Assembly (NCBI GenBank): GCA_050084515.1
Contig: CM114271.1
Coordinates: forward strand, 35,154,001 to 35,218,000
Length of the DNA stretch: 64,000 nt
From: Blasia pusilla
Taxonomy: Eukaryota > Marchantiophyta > Marchantiopsida > Blasiales
Reading direction: 5' to 3'
In this document: positions 10,881-25,500 of the stretch, piece by piece
How positions within the stretch are numbered: position 1 is the stretch's first letter
How the letters are laid out: each line of letters begins with the position of its first letter
Notes under the pieces: model-generated
The model's database searches: none
The model's input: only the letters and a program-made list of their open reading frames with translations
Told to the model about the DNA's origin: nothing
Made by a program: the position numbers and the translations under genes

Positions 10881-13800
10881 TTATCATCCCACGGGAAGAA
10901 GGGGAGGTGAAGAAATGCACCTCAGAAGGCAGGGAAGGGGGCGGGGCGGACCAGGGAAGGTGTATATACTAAAGAAGAAAACCGACCTCCACTGGAAAGG
11001 TTGTGGTACGATGAGATATCGATTTCTCTCATTCCAAGCGAGAGGGTCGTGGAAACAATGGAATCCAATCCGCACGGGAGAATTGTGGAAGAGCTCGTGG
11101 AAACTCTTCTCCACGAGGAGGGCGTTGTGAGCTGGCAGCAGGATGGGTGAGTAGAAGCAGAGAGCGCGGCGACATCGAGCTTCTTGCGTTAGGGTTGCGT
11201 TGAAGTGGAAGGAGAAGAACAACAGAAAGAACATCCGCATAAAGATGACGTGATCGCGGAAGAAGAATTTTGCTGCCCAAAACGTAACAGGATGATGATG
11301 ATCGCAGCAATGTGGGGGGGGGGTTGTACCGTAGTACTTGATGATGGAGGGAGAGAAGGAAGAGAACCGGCGGATGAGAGGAACGACAGAAGGCAACGAA
11401 TCAAACACCGATGCGGCCTATATCTACATTATATCTGAGGGGATTATGTACCTTCCATACGCTTTTTACCGGTAATGGTAGAAGACTAGGTACAGCATGT
11501 CATGTACAGGCCAGGCACTGCAGTTGTGGAACTAAGGCTACAGGTAATTGAAGAACGTGTGGTCTGGCGTTGTACTTTTGAGGACTGGAAATGAGGAAAT
11601 AGCAATCAGGGATTCAGGGCAGCGTTTTCCCGGCGTTAGAGCTGCGGCAACGATCGCTATTCTCGTGGTGCCGGGGCGATCGCTAGAGGAGCGAAAATGC
11701 ATTTCAGAGATGCGTGATTACAAGAGAAGTCGCCACAGTAGTCGTGGAAAATCTCACAGGGTTCGGGAAGTTTCGGCTCAGATTCAGAAAAGCAGCGGGA
11801 CGCATTCCAGGTTTATTTCCTCGAAGTAAGCGCTCTTGAACCGGCGTGATTCTCTAAATTACCGGCGGCTTTTGAAGGCACGCCGGGCGATGACCGGTGA
11901 ACTAAAACCAAAATATCCGACTGCTGGTGATGATGTTATCTGACTGTCCTGTCTATCGAATGAGTGTCGATGCCTTGAGATACGCGTACAGTAGTCAGTA
12001 TTGTACCACAAGTAAAGACAAAATCTTGCAGAAAATTAGGAGCCAGTCAGACTCTCATATTCGGCAGGTCTTTGACCCGACATTAAAATCCGCTGCTTAA
12101 AATCCATTTGCACTGACAATCCCGATGCCACAAACACGTAATCTCTTACGGGAGTTCTCGTAACACGCACAGCGATTCGTCCGGTACGGGGCAGTGTGAT
12201 GGGTAATCATAAGGCCGGCATTTTCATAAACCTAAGGAGTCGCTGTGACCTAAGATTGAGGTTGTGGTTGCCCCAGCCATCGCCTCGATGCACACTCTAC
12301 AGCTTTCTCTTCCTTTCCGCCTGTCCCGCTCGTCTGCACTTATGGGGCCGTCGCTGTCGCCACCGTCTTCGCTTATTTACGCTCGAACGCGGCCTTTACC
12401 ATCACACGCCCGCCGGGTTCCTGCACGCACCGCGTGTCTCGTGTGGCCCGCTCCGCTCCGCATCGATCCGTCCATCCATCCATACAGCTCTCTCTATCTC
12501 GGGCCGTCATGGGAAATACCAAAAACAAATCCGCACAAAAAAGAGAAAACACCATCGCCTAGTCGTCGCTCGCCCTCGACACGTAGATATTATTATAGCC
12601 GAAATAATCGTCTTCGTTCCATGCACCGATGACAGACAGCAGGATGTGGGAGATCGGGGCCGTCAATACGTAGCCTTACGGCTGCGAACTAAGATGCCAT
12701 AGTGCTATATTTCAATGGCGACGGCCACTCTTGTCTCTATAACTGTTACGCCCTTTAACGAAAGTACCCTTCCTCCCGCTTATCAGGGAATATCGTGAAT
12801 CCTCATGTGTCTGACGACTTCTGGCCACCTGGACTCGTCGGGCTGAGTACGCACGAAGAGAAAAAGAAAAGGAAAGGAAAGGAAGGAAACGGAAAGATCC
12901 GGGGGCTGGTTTCAACACCGGTAATTTCCTCAGAGTAATAAAGCCCATCTACTTTACCCCGAGGATTGAACCTCCCTCTTTGTCATTTTCTCGGAACCGA
13001 CGTTAGCGACCACTCTAACCACGTAGAGAGAGTCAGCTGTACTGTAGGTGTGGCACTGTAAAGGTAGGCCGGATCATAGAAGGTGTCGGTACCCTAAGCC
13101 TACGAGATGCGGGTCCGGTTTCACCTAGCTCAGGGGGGGCGAGAGTGGGCAGGCACGCAGAACAGCGGGCCAGGGTTGGAACCTTGGAAGAAGAGTTATG
13201 GTGGGCGGCAGGGTCGCTCTTGTAAGGTGCGTGGAACTGTGTTCCGAGGTATGCGGATGAACGTGCGGGTATCCGTGTACAATTGTACGCGCACATCCTT
13301 GGCTGAGAGATTTCCAGCACGAAAACTGTATCTACTCACCGGCGTGTTCAGATGAAAGAACGAATCGGGGATGTTGCCGAGGAACGAGGCAATCGGCGCG
13401 AAGAGAGATTGGTACGTACATGCGCTGCAGATCCTCTACCCAAAGGGTGAGACTGCCGGCCGCGCGTTACACCAGCGGTAGAATAATAATCTCACCATGG
13501 ATTGGCCAACGATTGGTGTGATCTCGCGCAACCGACACTAACTCACTCCCAGCCCCAAGATCCGGCCAATCGTTTGCTCCCATCTGCTTTGATTCAGGTT
13601 TTTTTTCCCCGCTCTCGTTTCTTATCGATCTTAGTTTTAAGAGACGCTGTGAAGTGGACTGGTCGGTGAATTCTTTCTAGGCCTTAGAATCTCATTGTTG
13701 GTGGAGGAGAGGTGAATAATTGAGGAGAGTCACAGGCGACCTCTCTCTCGTCTTCTATCGTTCAAATGATTTGGCTATTTCCACAATACTGGTCAGATCA

Positions 13801-16590
13801 AAGTGCAGAAAAGAGAGAGAATTTTTTTCCCTGGATAATGAAGAATCCAGGATTTGAACGAGGTCTGTGGAAAGAGAGCAAGATGAATGTGGGGCAGATT
13901 CGAGGGGAAAGATAGAGGGGACGAGGCATGAATGCGAAACGGGCAATTTGCGTGGAATTTGCAAAAAAAGAACTAGGGATGACAGCGATGGGAAATGTTG
14001 GTATGGGGTCTTGGTCTGTCGTGGAGGAAGCATCGTCCGGCAACACATGGGAAGGGATGGCGGCAGTGCAGGCGAACAGAAGGGCGCGGAGGAAGAGACG
14101 AGGAGGTTGGCTGATGTGGACGGTATTCCTTAAGGAAGATTTCCCGGAAGTGATCGAGAAAAAGTAGTAAGGAGTAACTTTACGGAGGTTAGGAGGAGGA
14201 GCAGGGGGAGGAGTACAGGGGGGAGGATTCGTTGACTCGATAATTCTGGCGGATAGTTTTTGCGACGGCGGCATCGTCGGCGTCCTCCGCTACTATTTGG
14301 GTTTCTTTCTTAATTAAAAGTCTGCGGAGCCGTCGACCTCTTCCTGCCCTAATGCCCGGGGAAAGATGCGACTTACTTTCTCGTCTTCTGCACCAACTGC
14401 ATTGGGTCTGTAACGTATGGGACTCCGCTGCAGGTATGGTCTTCGGCTGGGCAGGTCCGTCTTGCGTGGGTTGGTTTCGGCTGATGGATTTGGATTTGTC
14501 TATTGGTCGGTCGTAGACCGTCTCTCCTCATCCTAGAATTGAAGGAATACTGCTGCATTGGGTCTGTAATTTATGGGACTCTCCTGCAGGTGTTGCCCTC
14601 AACGTGAGAACGACTCGCTGCTCCAGGGGCCTTTGCTGCGCGGTGGTGGTATCGGGGGTAGTGCTCTCGGTGGTGGGAACGGTGGGACTTGTTTTTTATA
14701 TGTGTTGGTGGAAAACAAGTTGAAGAGGGAGGTGGTACAACTCTAGACAGGCACGGAATTTAGTCCACCATAAAAGTAAATGTGAGAGGCAGGGCGGAGT
14801 GAACGCGATGGGGCCCACATTCCACCACCACCAGAGCCTTACTTTTTGCGGGGGAAGGCCCCCTTCTTTCTCCTCGGGGCCGGTTCCGCCCTCTTGAGGT
14901 CTATTTTTTGGTCTCCATGCCTCCTCTTTTTCTACATACATATTTTATTCCCTTCTTTTTGCGGACCCTTTTTTTTTCGGATGTTCGTGTGGCTGTCACG
15001 AGAGCACAGATAATTCATCCGCAAGTTTCAAGGATCGTTGACAGGGTTTCGGTCTCTCAATGCAAAGTGTATGATCCAAAGTATACGTCTCAGGTTATCT
15101 CTACACTCTTCGACATCGATTTTTGAGCTTTTCTGGATTTTGCTAGGGATTACCCTTCCACGCTTCAAAGTTTCAGGTCATTCGTTCGACATTCCCTACC
15201 CCTAACTGCGCCGCTTGCTTTTTCACCTGCCACGGCACCCCGGGACTTAAGGTGAGAATTTGTGTTCGTTTCTCTTTCGGCCTGGCAATAGTCCCCCACT
15301 CATGGGCATGTGCCAAGTGGGAGGCTTACAACGATTCTGGATATAACTTCTTTGTCACAGCTAGCTTCCAAATATGTTGCATCTGTCCGGGTCATGGTCC
15401 TCGCCGATTTCGGATTTCGGAAACCTTCCACAAGTTGAGTTTTACTTCGGTCGGTTGGACTTTCGCTCGGTGGCATGCGGAAGAAGCGTGGGGAACTTTG
15501 GATTCACGTGGACAAATCTAGATATAGTAATTCAGTTTCTGGACCTTCTCGTACAAATGGCAACTGTCAGACGCACACCTAATCGTGCGGTCAGAGGGTA
15601 GCATTTATGCAGTTTCTGACGGGACGTCTAAGAAATTAGCGTCACCTGTAATGTCTGCTCTCTCTTTCTCCGCAGTCTCTTAAAACTTGCAGATTCTCGT
15701 CTTTTCCCAACTGGTTCCTCCAGAACTCCGGTAGAGCAGTACTTTACTACCCACCAAAGGTACACTAGGTAAAATTCTTGTACACAGACTATCTAGTGGC
15801 TACAGAAACAGGGCTACGTTCAGACCTCCCTCCCCTACAGTTACGGGTGCGGACTGCGAAAATCCTGCCGGTCGTCCAGGCCAGTGCACGTTCTCGATTT
15901 CCCAGGCGAGTGCACGTTCTCGTTTTACGTTCGCAATTTGATTGTATAGTGCTACCCATCTAGAACCTAGAGCGGTGGAATTAATTCACATTGAATGAGC
16001 CATTGACCACACTCTAAAATGTCGTCGAGTGCAGCGCGACCTTTCGTAGACCGTAATGAGTGGGTGCTTAGCCCGCAATGGGAATAAGGATAGCGGTTTC
16101 TAGTACTTTCTATCTGAGGGGTTCTACTTGCGATTGCAGAGTACGGACCAAGTAAGTTTCTGTGATCGGCTGAGGAAAGTGGCAGAGTGAGCCAGGAAGC
16201 TCCGCGTTGGACGTCTGAGATAGCGGGAGGTGAGTGCGTGGATGAATTTAAGAAAGTTGGAGCCAGAAACTGCGGCGACGATATGCTTCTCCAGATGTCC
16301 ACTTGTAGGGTGCAAGAAGTTTCGTACGTTCTCTAACAACTAAGGCATCTCAAGCTGACGGGACCTACATCATGCTCATGCCGGCAATTTCGTGGTAGAA
16401 ATCAATGGAATTTGTTAGGACATTTGTAGTAATTTTGTACAAATACTGCCGAATATTGTCTATGGCAGAACTTTTTTCAATAAATGGTCGTCTGTTGATT
16501 TTCTTGTGACGGTAGTGCGAAATATTGTCCAAAAGTGTTGGTACAAAAGTCGGAACCTGTACATCCTAGGGCTCTGATGGACGAACGGTG
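10881..16590. other. GC-richer region downstream of the kinase gene, no assigned gene
   Basis: Base composition rises relative to 8-10 kb and CpG is frequent. Several open frames of up to 174 codons occur (for example 11408 to 10884 on the minus strand), but they are rich in simple residue runs and match no family I know. The region could hold non-coding transcripts or exons of an unrecognised gene. A tRNA-like fragment lies near 12955-13020 (minus). Confidence 0.4.
14397..14591 (+). repeat. Two copies of a 40-base motif, 155 bases apart
   Basis: CTGCATTGGGTCTGTAAC followed by TATGGGACTC and CTGCAGGT occurs at 14397-14436 and again at 14552-14591 with four or five differences. The spacing sequence is not repeated. 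Its role is unknown. Confidence 0.7.
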
Positions 16591-19500
16591 TTACAACATC
16601 TTCTCGAATTTGTCTAGATTCTTCAACCTTCTCATGTTGTTGACAACCAATATCAGGAAAACACCTGCATCCACATACACATCCAATCTTTAGTTTTCTC
16701 TCTTAAAATCGCAGCTGTGTTTCTGAAATATATCTGGTCTTTCTTCAGCGGATCTTTTCATAGTCTTCTTTAGTCAGTCGACGAAACTCATGAAAGTCTT
16801 TGACGTGAGTAAGCTCCACTCTATGTTCTTATCCTTTAATGGATGCATGAGTTAGACGCTCGAGAGAGCAGATCCACACGACCCTTACCTGCGCCAATGA
16901 AAGGAGCGCTTGAGAGCGGTGACATTCCTTGAGAGAGAGCGAGATTGACTCCGACATTTAGAAGACAGGCAGCAACCACCACGTTCTGTGTAGCTGATTG
17001 CTGGATTGATGCTCTGCGAGCAGCTCTTTCAGCCTGTGTTTACCAACCACAAAGCAGCGTTAAAGCTTCAAAGGAGGAGCCCACGCTGTGCTGTAGAACA
17101 GCTACTCTCAATATCCAGCAATTCTAAAATCCAAATCTCTTCTTTTTTGTTCTACGCAGTCCTTGGATAACGAAATCCTATTTCGCTTGAATCTTAAACG
17201 CCTCCATTCCCAAATTCTTCCGTCGGAAAATGATAAGTTCATCAGGCTTTCGCTAGGTTTCTATTCTCACCTCCAAAACTCGTACGCGAAGCTTGAAATC
17301 GCCAGCTTCAAGCTTCCTGATAATTTCATCCATGCGTTGGATTCGCAGAGGCATTGCCACTGCTGCATCTCTAGCCTGCGAAGATAAAACATTGGCTTCC
17401 GATCAGAATCGACAAAGTTGGTATTTGAACGACGGTAGCTTACATGGGGACAAAGAAGGGTAGTGGGGACATGCATTCCGCATTTGTACAGATTTCTGTT
17501 AATCATGCAGTATGCCATAGACTGACATCGTGCGAAGCATCAAGCTGTAACAACCTGTCTAATTGCAACCCTTATAGAAACCAGAAAACTCTTGCAGCCT
17601 TCTTCCATTAACAGATGTTATCATTCTACTCCAGTTTCAAAATCAGAGAAAATTTGACAAAAATAACGAGGAATAAGACCATACATCAGCTGCCTGTCGC
17701 TGCAGCTCCTGAACGATGTACTGCCCATCCGTCTGCTTGTTACGAACATCCAGTAATTCCTGATAGTGGCAGAACAATAAAGATCTTAGCTGTCCATCGG
17801 TTCGCAATCACTGTAGACTGATATGGAGAGATTTCGAGAGCCTGGGCACCGAATGACTTCACAAAGTTCCTTTCCATGCACATTGGATCCTGCTTCGTAG
17901 GTTCAGATCTGCTCTCTGAAGAGATTAAACCAGACAACAAACTTCTACTCTACGATTACCCAAGATCCTTCGTCTTCTGGCAACATGGCGGTGCATTTAA
18001 GCCTCAAGCTGTTCCTTTACAACTGCCCTTCCTACTTGAAGCACATAGATTGGTGTAGCAAGTTACCTGAGCGTAGGGTGCAGCAATTTTTGCGAAGGAA
18101 AGGTCTGGATCGAGAATAGTTCCGATACCTGGGCCAACAGAACCGTCAGGAATGCCTTCGTCAAGGTTCTTGACAACAATGTTAGTGCAACCAAGAGAGT
18201 TTAATAGCTTTTTGTGACAAGGAGGGCAATGAATGCGTATCAGATGTGACTGAAATTAAACCCGGATTTCGCAAAAGATTTTCAAAACATTGCAGAAGGC
18301 GTACCTTCCAACGTGGAAAAGGCTCGTAGGACGAATGTGAAAGTGGCTGGGAAGCGGAACGGTTGATCAATGGCTATGGCAAACAAATCCTGCAAAAGTT
18401 GACAAATGGACCTTGAGCATTTCAGACCAAGAACGAAGAAAGTTCAGGAAATCGGCATAACATGAGCAGATTTCGAGGTTCGACAATACTCACCTCTCCA
18501 ATTGCTGAGAAAGTGCTGGCCTGATCCGGCCTCTGGTTCATCAAGTTGTCCAGAAAAAACTGAACCGTTTTGCGCACCTGTTGAGATCAGACTGGTAAAA
18601 ATCAGGAGTAAAATCTCTAAATTGTATGGAACTGATCCATCATCTTCAAACGGTCGCTGTAGAAAGGTTTTGGTACGCAAGCGTGCCACATCTTAAAAAA
18701 ATGATCCGTTCTCTTTTGTTTATGGCGACTAGTGAATGAATTCTCCATCCAGGTTTGCACGTCCCGGTGTCCACCGTAATGGGAACTTCTATGCATGAAA
18801 TAACTAAAACCCCAGTTGTGTGCAAGGAATGAAAACACACACAATTTGACACTAAATTGGTGTTTTGAAGGTCAAGTGATCATAGTGTCATCTTCACTGT
18901 TACGAAATACGCTCAACTCTTTCCTCTTTCACGAGATTGGACAACATTAGGAGGCGGTGTGAATGATTCCATGGGATGGCTACCATAAAACTACCATCTA
19001 ACCGAAGGAAACACGACTCCTTACAAAAATATTAGGGCCTCCAAGGCTACCTTTGGACTTTATTTTCACTTACCGGCGACATATCTCCAGTTGGAACCAG
19101 TGCTCCCAAATCTATCAATGCCTGAATGACCTGCACGATGAAGGCATGGATAGAAATAAAGGCATATCCTGTATTAACATACGAGCTCAGAACACGGGCA
19201 AATATTTTTCAACCATGCCCCTTAATTTAGGCAAAGACGATGCGACTATCAGAATCAATTCGTTTATAAGCTTATTTTCTGTAATGATCCCAGTAGGCTA
19301 CTGCTATGAGTTACACCACAGTCATCCTTGAACACCTTAATTAGGCCGTAAGCGGCATGAGTTATGAACCTTTCTACGAGTGCTTTCTTACACCCTCAAC
19401 ACACAAATCACCCATACCCACCTTCTGCGCATCTTTTTCATACACTGCATAAAACATTTCCAGAAGTTTTTCTCTGGTGAAGGCCTTGATGTCGCCCATC

Positions 19501-22500
19501 ATTCCAAAATCGTAATATATGAGCGAGCCATCGGCATCAACTGCTAAATTTCCAGGATGTGGATCAGCATGGAAAAACCCAGTCTTCAGTATCTGCAGTC
19601 AAATCCAGATACCACCTGTGAGGTTTTCTCGATCTCCATGAGCGTGTCCATCCTGCTTTAAGTACGACAAAAGGTCATCTTCAAATTGTCCTAGTTCATG
19701 CAGTCTCTCTGGAACAGTTAGCTTCGAGGGACACAGCTATGTTCTACTGCTGTCACTTCTCTCGATTGATTTGGCATGTTTTGGCGCCACAAATATTGTA
19801 ATTTCTACCCCAATTTCCCTCTTGGGTCCACGTCGACAGAGGATCACATTATTTGTTCATTGTCTTCAAGATTAAGAAAGCAAGTAACTGTAGTGAAAAA
19901 ATCTACTTTATCAAATAGTGCTGTGGGAGGAGTTTCTACTTTCATAAAAAGCAACAATGCAAGCATTCCTGCGTGTTATATAAGATCACGGGAAGGAGAA
20001 TAACTTGAATTAGGTAAGCTTCAATTGCAAGCCGAGCAATCAGCGCACGGTCAAATCCACTGGCATCCAGCTGAGCCACTTCATTTATCTTTATGCCTGC
20101 AAACACTTTGACGGATGAGAAGGCAGATCCTTTTGATATTGTAGGCCAGTGAACTTTCCCACCCTGTGAACTTACGTCAATGCACCCATACATTTTACAA
20201 AAATACCAGCTGAACAAGACATGAAAGTATTGTATAACAGCTGCTCAAGAACCTGTACGGATTTCAAATGAGAAATTGTTGTGGTAAACGAACATAGATA
20301 TTAGGATGAGCTTCTTGTTGCATGCAAATGTAGTTTCTACATTTGGATCCAAAACCCTGACAAAAAATACTACACACGCAAGGCTATGAGGAGTCTCATG
20401 CTTACTCAGTTACCTGGAACATATTCTAGGGTCAATACTTTTCGTGATGCATAATCCCAGTAGATTTGCTGTGACACAGCCAGCGACGAGATCAGACACT
20501 CGTACAAATGCCAACAAGTATCTCCATTAGTATCCAAAAGACATTCCCTTTCTCAAAACATTTATTGGCAATGAAGATAAGTAGAACGTAAGCGCCTACC
20601 ATAGTAGTAAACACATATACCAATATATTCCGATGTTGCTGGACAGTTTCTTTTTAAAGAAAATCCACACACCTTCCCTCAGCACTCTTCCTGGCTGTGT
20701 TTGAATTTTGCGAAGTTCCTTTAGGACTAACATTTCTAGACGATGTCTTGAAAGATGCTTGATTTTGATGTTTGGTTGATCAGCCTATGGTGTGTATTCC
20801 ACCTCGCATCTTTTAATATTCATATGACCTTACCTTACTGTTTCTCGATAAACAAAATATGCAATCGGGCATGATGTAAGACTAGCGGAAAAATGCAGAA
20901 GCATTCATGAGACACATGTACGCTACCAGTTGAAATTCCACCAGCAGAAGCTTTTCAGAAGGGTACTTGAATCTCATGACCTTTTAAAGGAAACTACAAT
21001 CTCTGCCATGATTTTCGTTCTTGAACATGTGACAGGTGAGAGATAACTACTATGGTTGCAAACTTTGATAAACCATAGGCGCTTCAAGTAAGTTACATGC
21101 CACAGGTGGAGATCGAGTTTTCTAGGGTTAAGTCATCACCAGGAGCGGTTTGTGGAAAAATAAAGATGACCATATGACAACCAAAGAGAGATTTGGAGTA
21201 ACTAAATAAATAAGAGAAGGAGGATCGCAATGACAATACACACTTACAGGTATACGTGCCCATTTATAATTCCTGAAGTCTCTTCTGAACCTGTCCGCAT
21301 TCCTTCCCTCATTGAGATAGTCGATCTCTTGATATAAAATCCTGCAATTGTCGAAGGTAGGAGACATCAACATCACAATGCTACAGATATCCTTCTAACT
21401 TCGTTTGTATGTTCGGTTGACAGAGCCATTGGTTGCAGGACAAAAGGTTGTGCAGAGGGCCCATATTTTAATCAATTACAAGAAACTTTAACCGCAGTGA
21501 AGTGAGGAACATGACATCTACTCTGTAGTAAAAGTTCGAGGTTATGCCATGAGAAACAGCTCTTACGTTTTGCATTCCTCATATATTCCGAGCCAATCTC
21601 GTGTGGGTCCTCCTAGAGACTCACTCCTCTGGAAGTAAGACGCAATTAGCCTTAGATTCTCTGCACATGTAACAAACCGAGGTTGAAAGACCTCTGAGTA
21701 CGGCTGCTTCCACTGAATCCCTTCACTCAGAAAATCAACAGAAAGCTATCCCTGCCTTGAATGCGTTGTTGCCACAGTCAAAAAGAAGCAAGGTCCGTTA
21801 GTCGGAACTAGATTAAACTAGAAAAATGATGCCTCTTCTTCCTGACTCAGTCTCTCGTCATACTTACCCAGGTCAATGTCGAAAAGCTCCTTCAATCCTG
21901 GTCTCTGAACTTTAACTGCAACTTTCTCCCCATCGAAAAGCACAGCCCGATGCACCTGCAGATTGGTTATCAAAGCAAATCCAGAGTGAAAATGAATGTG
22001 ATGCTTGTCGAAAGACCTGTGCATCACAAGATAGTTATTAAACGTGCATGGACTTGGTGGGGCGGTTGACCTGGAAATTTTGATTCATAAGCCTCATTGG
22101 ACATGAATGACTTAAGAGATTAGGGTATATTCATGGTTATTAAGAAAACTTGTAAGCAAGTGGAAAGAACTATACGATCGTCCCCATACAGGAACACTTC
22201 ACACGGTGAGAAAATCATGAAAGCGGAGCAGAAGCCATTAAATTGGGTGCAAGTAGTAGTTGAATGCATACCACTACCCATAGAGAGAAACATAAGCAAA
22301 TGCAATAGAAGAAGATTAGACTTCCAGAAAGGCACAAAAAACTTTACATTGGTAAATTTTAATGACCATTACTTGAGCAAAATGCCAAAAAAGAGAAGGA
22401 AAAGTGCTGACATCTACTGCATGGGAATTCAATTAAATATTTCCAGCACCTCGATCGCTGTCCCATAGTATGAGGGATCTAGATTACTGAACACTGCAAC

Positions 22501-25500
22501 TTGTGTTGTAGGGTTTCTGATGTGAATCCAGATTTATAAATAAGCGTAGAAATACATGCAACGAGTTGTTTTCATTCGGGTCATCACAAAAAGAGTTACG
22601 ATCGATGAAACAGAGTTTTTTTACTTTTTAAACAGAACTATTATAAGTACACCGAAAAGGCGCAATATTTCAATTGATTTGGGAAAATTTCATAGTTCTA
22701 GGATGTATAAGCCGTTAAATAGGGGTAACAGAGAAGAGATATAATATGAACTACAAAAGATATGTTCCAAGTAGTCAGATGGGAGTTTCGTTTGCACATG
22801 GTGCAAGAGGTCCTGAATAATGATATCCCCGAGACATGCAAAGAAAGAAGAAAGTCGGGCAGGGAAGGTAAATTCGGCCAAAGGAATCCAAAGGCTAGAA
22901 TTTTTTCTGCAGCTAAGAGTCGCTTGGTCAATTTATCAGCCTGGGAGGAAACCTTTCAAATTTTAGTATTGCCCCATCTCATCGGATAACCACTTCCAAG
23001 TTTTTCTTGTGTTGGGGAAAGAACTCAAGCGCCCAACTGTGCACTTAATAATTAATTAATTCTGGCCTGAAACATCCCAAATAAAGTAAGTAGCTCCTTC
23101 CCGCGCAGAATAACTTCGAACCTCTTTCATGAAGACACGAGAAACATTCATAAAATAACAAGCCTGGAGCTGCAATAGTTCCAGAAACAAAGAAATGGAA
23201 AATTTTTCGTACAGAGGTGAAGGCCATTCAATACCTGTCCTAGGCTGGCAGCAGCAATTGGTTGTCTCTCAAACTGCTGGAAGAGTTGGTCAACTGGAGC
23301 ACCTAGTTCCTTCTCGATAATGGCGATTGCCTTTTCAGGTGAAAAAGCTGGAACTCGATCCTGCAAGACCATTTAAACCAGATAGTGGCTTATTACTAAA
23401 GCGACAGGAAATGGGGATTGCAACTGTACCAATCAATGAAAGTCTTGTTTTAGGTAAGACACAAAATATTAGATCCTTGCCTAGTTTAGTTTCCCTAGAA
23501 TCTCCAAACATGATGCAGTCTAGCTGATTGTCTAGTACTTGGAAATAGTTCTACCGTTGAAGTTTTGGTAAGTAAGCACTCAAATGTCATAAGTGTGTTT
23601 GTTTCTGTTGTAGTCTCTCAACAGCAGCACTGAGGAAGTGAACATCCAAAGCTGACAATACCAACCTATCTGAGTTCAAATACTCGTACACTCACTAAAG
23701 ACAAACTTCTACGTTTCAACAATTAGTACTGCTAACTAGTGAACCTGTACGTTTCTATTCAAACAGCATAGAGAGAAAGAGAAACTCCAATAATTATTCA
23801 AGGCATGACATGATTCGGCAGATATTTCCTGACTACTTACAAGCTAGCAGAAACTGTCAGTTGCTACATATTGCGACCCCGAGATTGTCATGGCCGATTC
23901 CAAGGCCTCTATCTGAGACCTTGGAATTCTAGCGAGTAGAACATAACATCGCCTGGCATAATCTTACAATCACACATAAACTTGGATCTTTGACGAGATC
24001 TAGGTTGATGATACATCGAAAGAGTATTATCTACAAATAAAGCTGCTCTCGCATGCCTCTATGATCACCTGAAGTTTTGCGAGCTCTTCAACAAACTCAG
24101 CAGGGAAAAGATCAGACCGCGTTGATGAGAGTTGACCAAGTTTAATAAATGTGGGCCCCAGCTGCAAAATGCTCTCTCGCACCCAAGATGCTGTTTTGCG
24201 CCTTCTTACTTTCTGAACATCACCAATTGATCAGAACGAAAATTAATCAAACGAAAGAGTTCAACGAGGGTAGTGACGGAATGATGGAGTTTCGAGTATC
24301 ACGTTAATGTGGACTTAAACTTTAAAACATGTGTGGTGCATAAAAAGTCACACCTGCTTGTCCTCCGAGAAATCGCCGGCGTAAGTCCATTTAGCATTAA
24401 TCCAAAATATCTGGGCTCTGAGACTGAGCACGAAGCTCCATATATCGATTGACCTCTGCACAGAATTGTAATTATCCTTCGCCCAGCTAAATCCCTCATC
24501 AGAAGGTAGAACTCGCAAGCTGCTTTCCATTGCAGGGAGCTCGACAGGAGGGCTTAGTAGCTTTCGTTGAGCTGGTGCACCTGAAATTGCAGTTGATCTG
24601 ACCAAATCTTTACTTCCTGGAGATTCGGATTGTCTGACTAAAACCGCCCCGTTGCTCGACCTCCCGTTCACGACCCCATTCGCAATAGTATTTCTGCCGC
24701 TGGGGTATCCCTTCTGTCTATTAGATTCATCAGTGGCAGGTCTATCAGATAAGAGCACATTCCTGAAACTTTCTTTCCGATTGGTGACTCCATTAATTGG
24801 AAATGTTGCCTTACCTGCACAAAGAAGAGGCAGTCAACCCCGTGAGCAAGTCGGGCATTGCAACATTGCCAACATAAGCTACGCCTGTAACCGCAGAGAG
24901 AAATACTTATCGAGCTGACACTACGGTCAGAAAATGAATGTCGACAGAACCCCGCAATGCTTCAAATGGGCAAGTCAGCAACATTCAAACTTCTAGAACA
25001 AAGACTGCTTTCGCCATTCAAGAATCCTCTGTGAGTCGGCCCAATTTGCAGCACATTATTTCTATAGCCTTATTCTCAGAGAAAGCAGACTCAACCACTG
25101 GAACGTTGTTAGAACATGGCAGTCTTTTCACCTCAAATTGAGTCAATCAACTAATCTCTCAGATTGTCAGACTTCAGGAATTTCAGAATTCATTGGTTAT
25201 CCTAAAACCTCGGTGAACCGGCAAGGTGAAATATCGGACGAGTTGGAAGGAAATGCTCTCCAGAAGTACAAGTAGAAGAAGTTCGCTGTTCTGAAACACT
25301 CGGAGGACTGAACATCAATCAACAAGTTGGACAGGAACCATACCATTGGAAGCAACGCCATCGGAGCTGACGAAATTCCTGGTTCCTCCCGATCTTCGTA
25401 GAGCCTCTTCGATAGGAACCATTCTTCCCCTCCCATTACTACTCTCCTCGCTTCTGATTCTGATCGTTCCTCCTTTCCTTTTGCACCATGAATTATCGTC

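Noticed and set aside
10884-11408. Minus-strand frame of 174 codons
   Set aside because: It is rich in Phe/Pro/His runs, has no family motif and sits in GC-rich DNA where long chance frames are common.
12196-12702. Plus-strand frame of 168 codons
   Set aside because: Composition is odd (many Arg, His, Pro), overlapping frames are also open, and no domain is visible.
12955-13020. tRNA-like sequence on the minus strand (GTGGTTAGAGTGGTCGC and GAGGTTCAATCCTC)
   Set aside because: The T loop is one base short and I could not fold an acceptor stem or anticodon arm. At most it is a tRNA relic.
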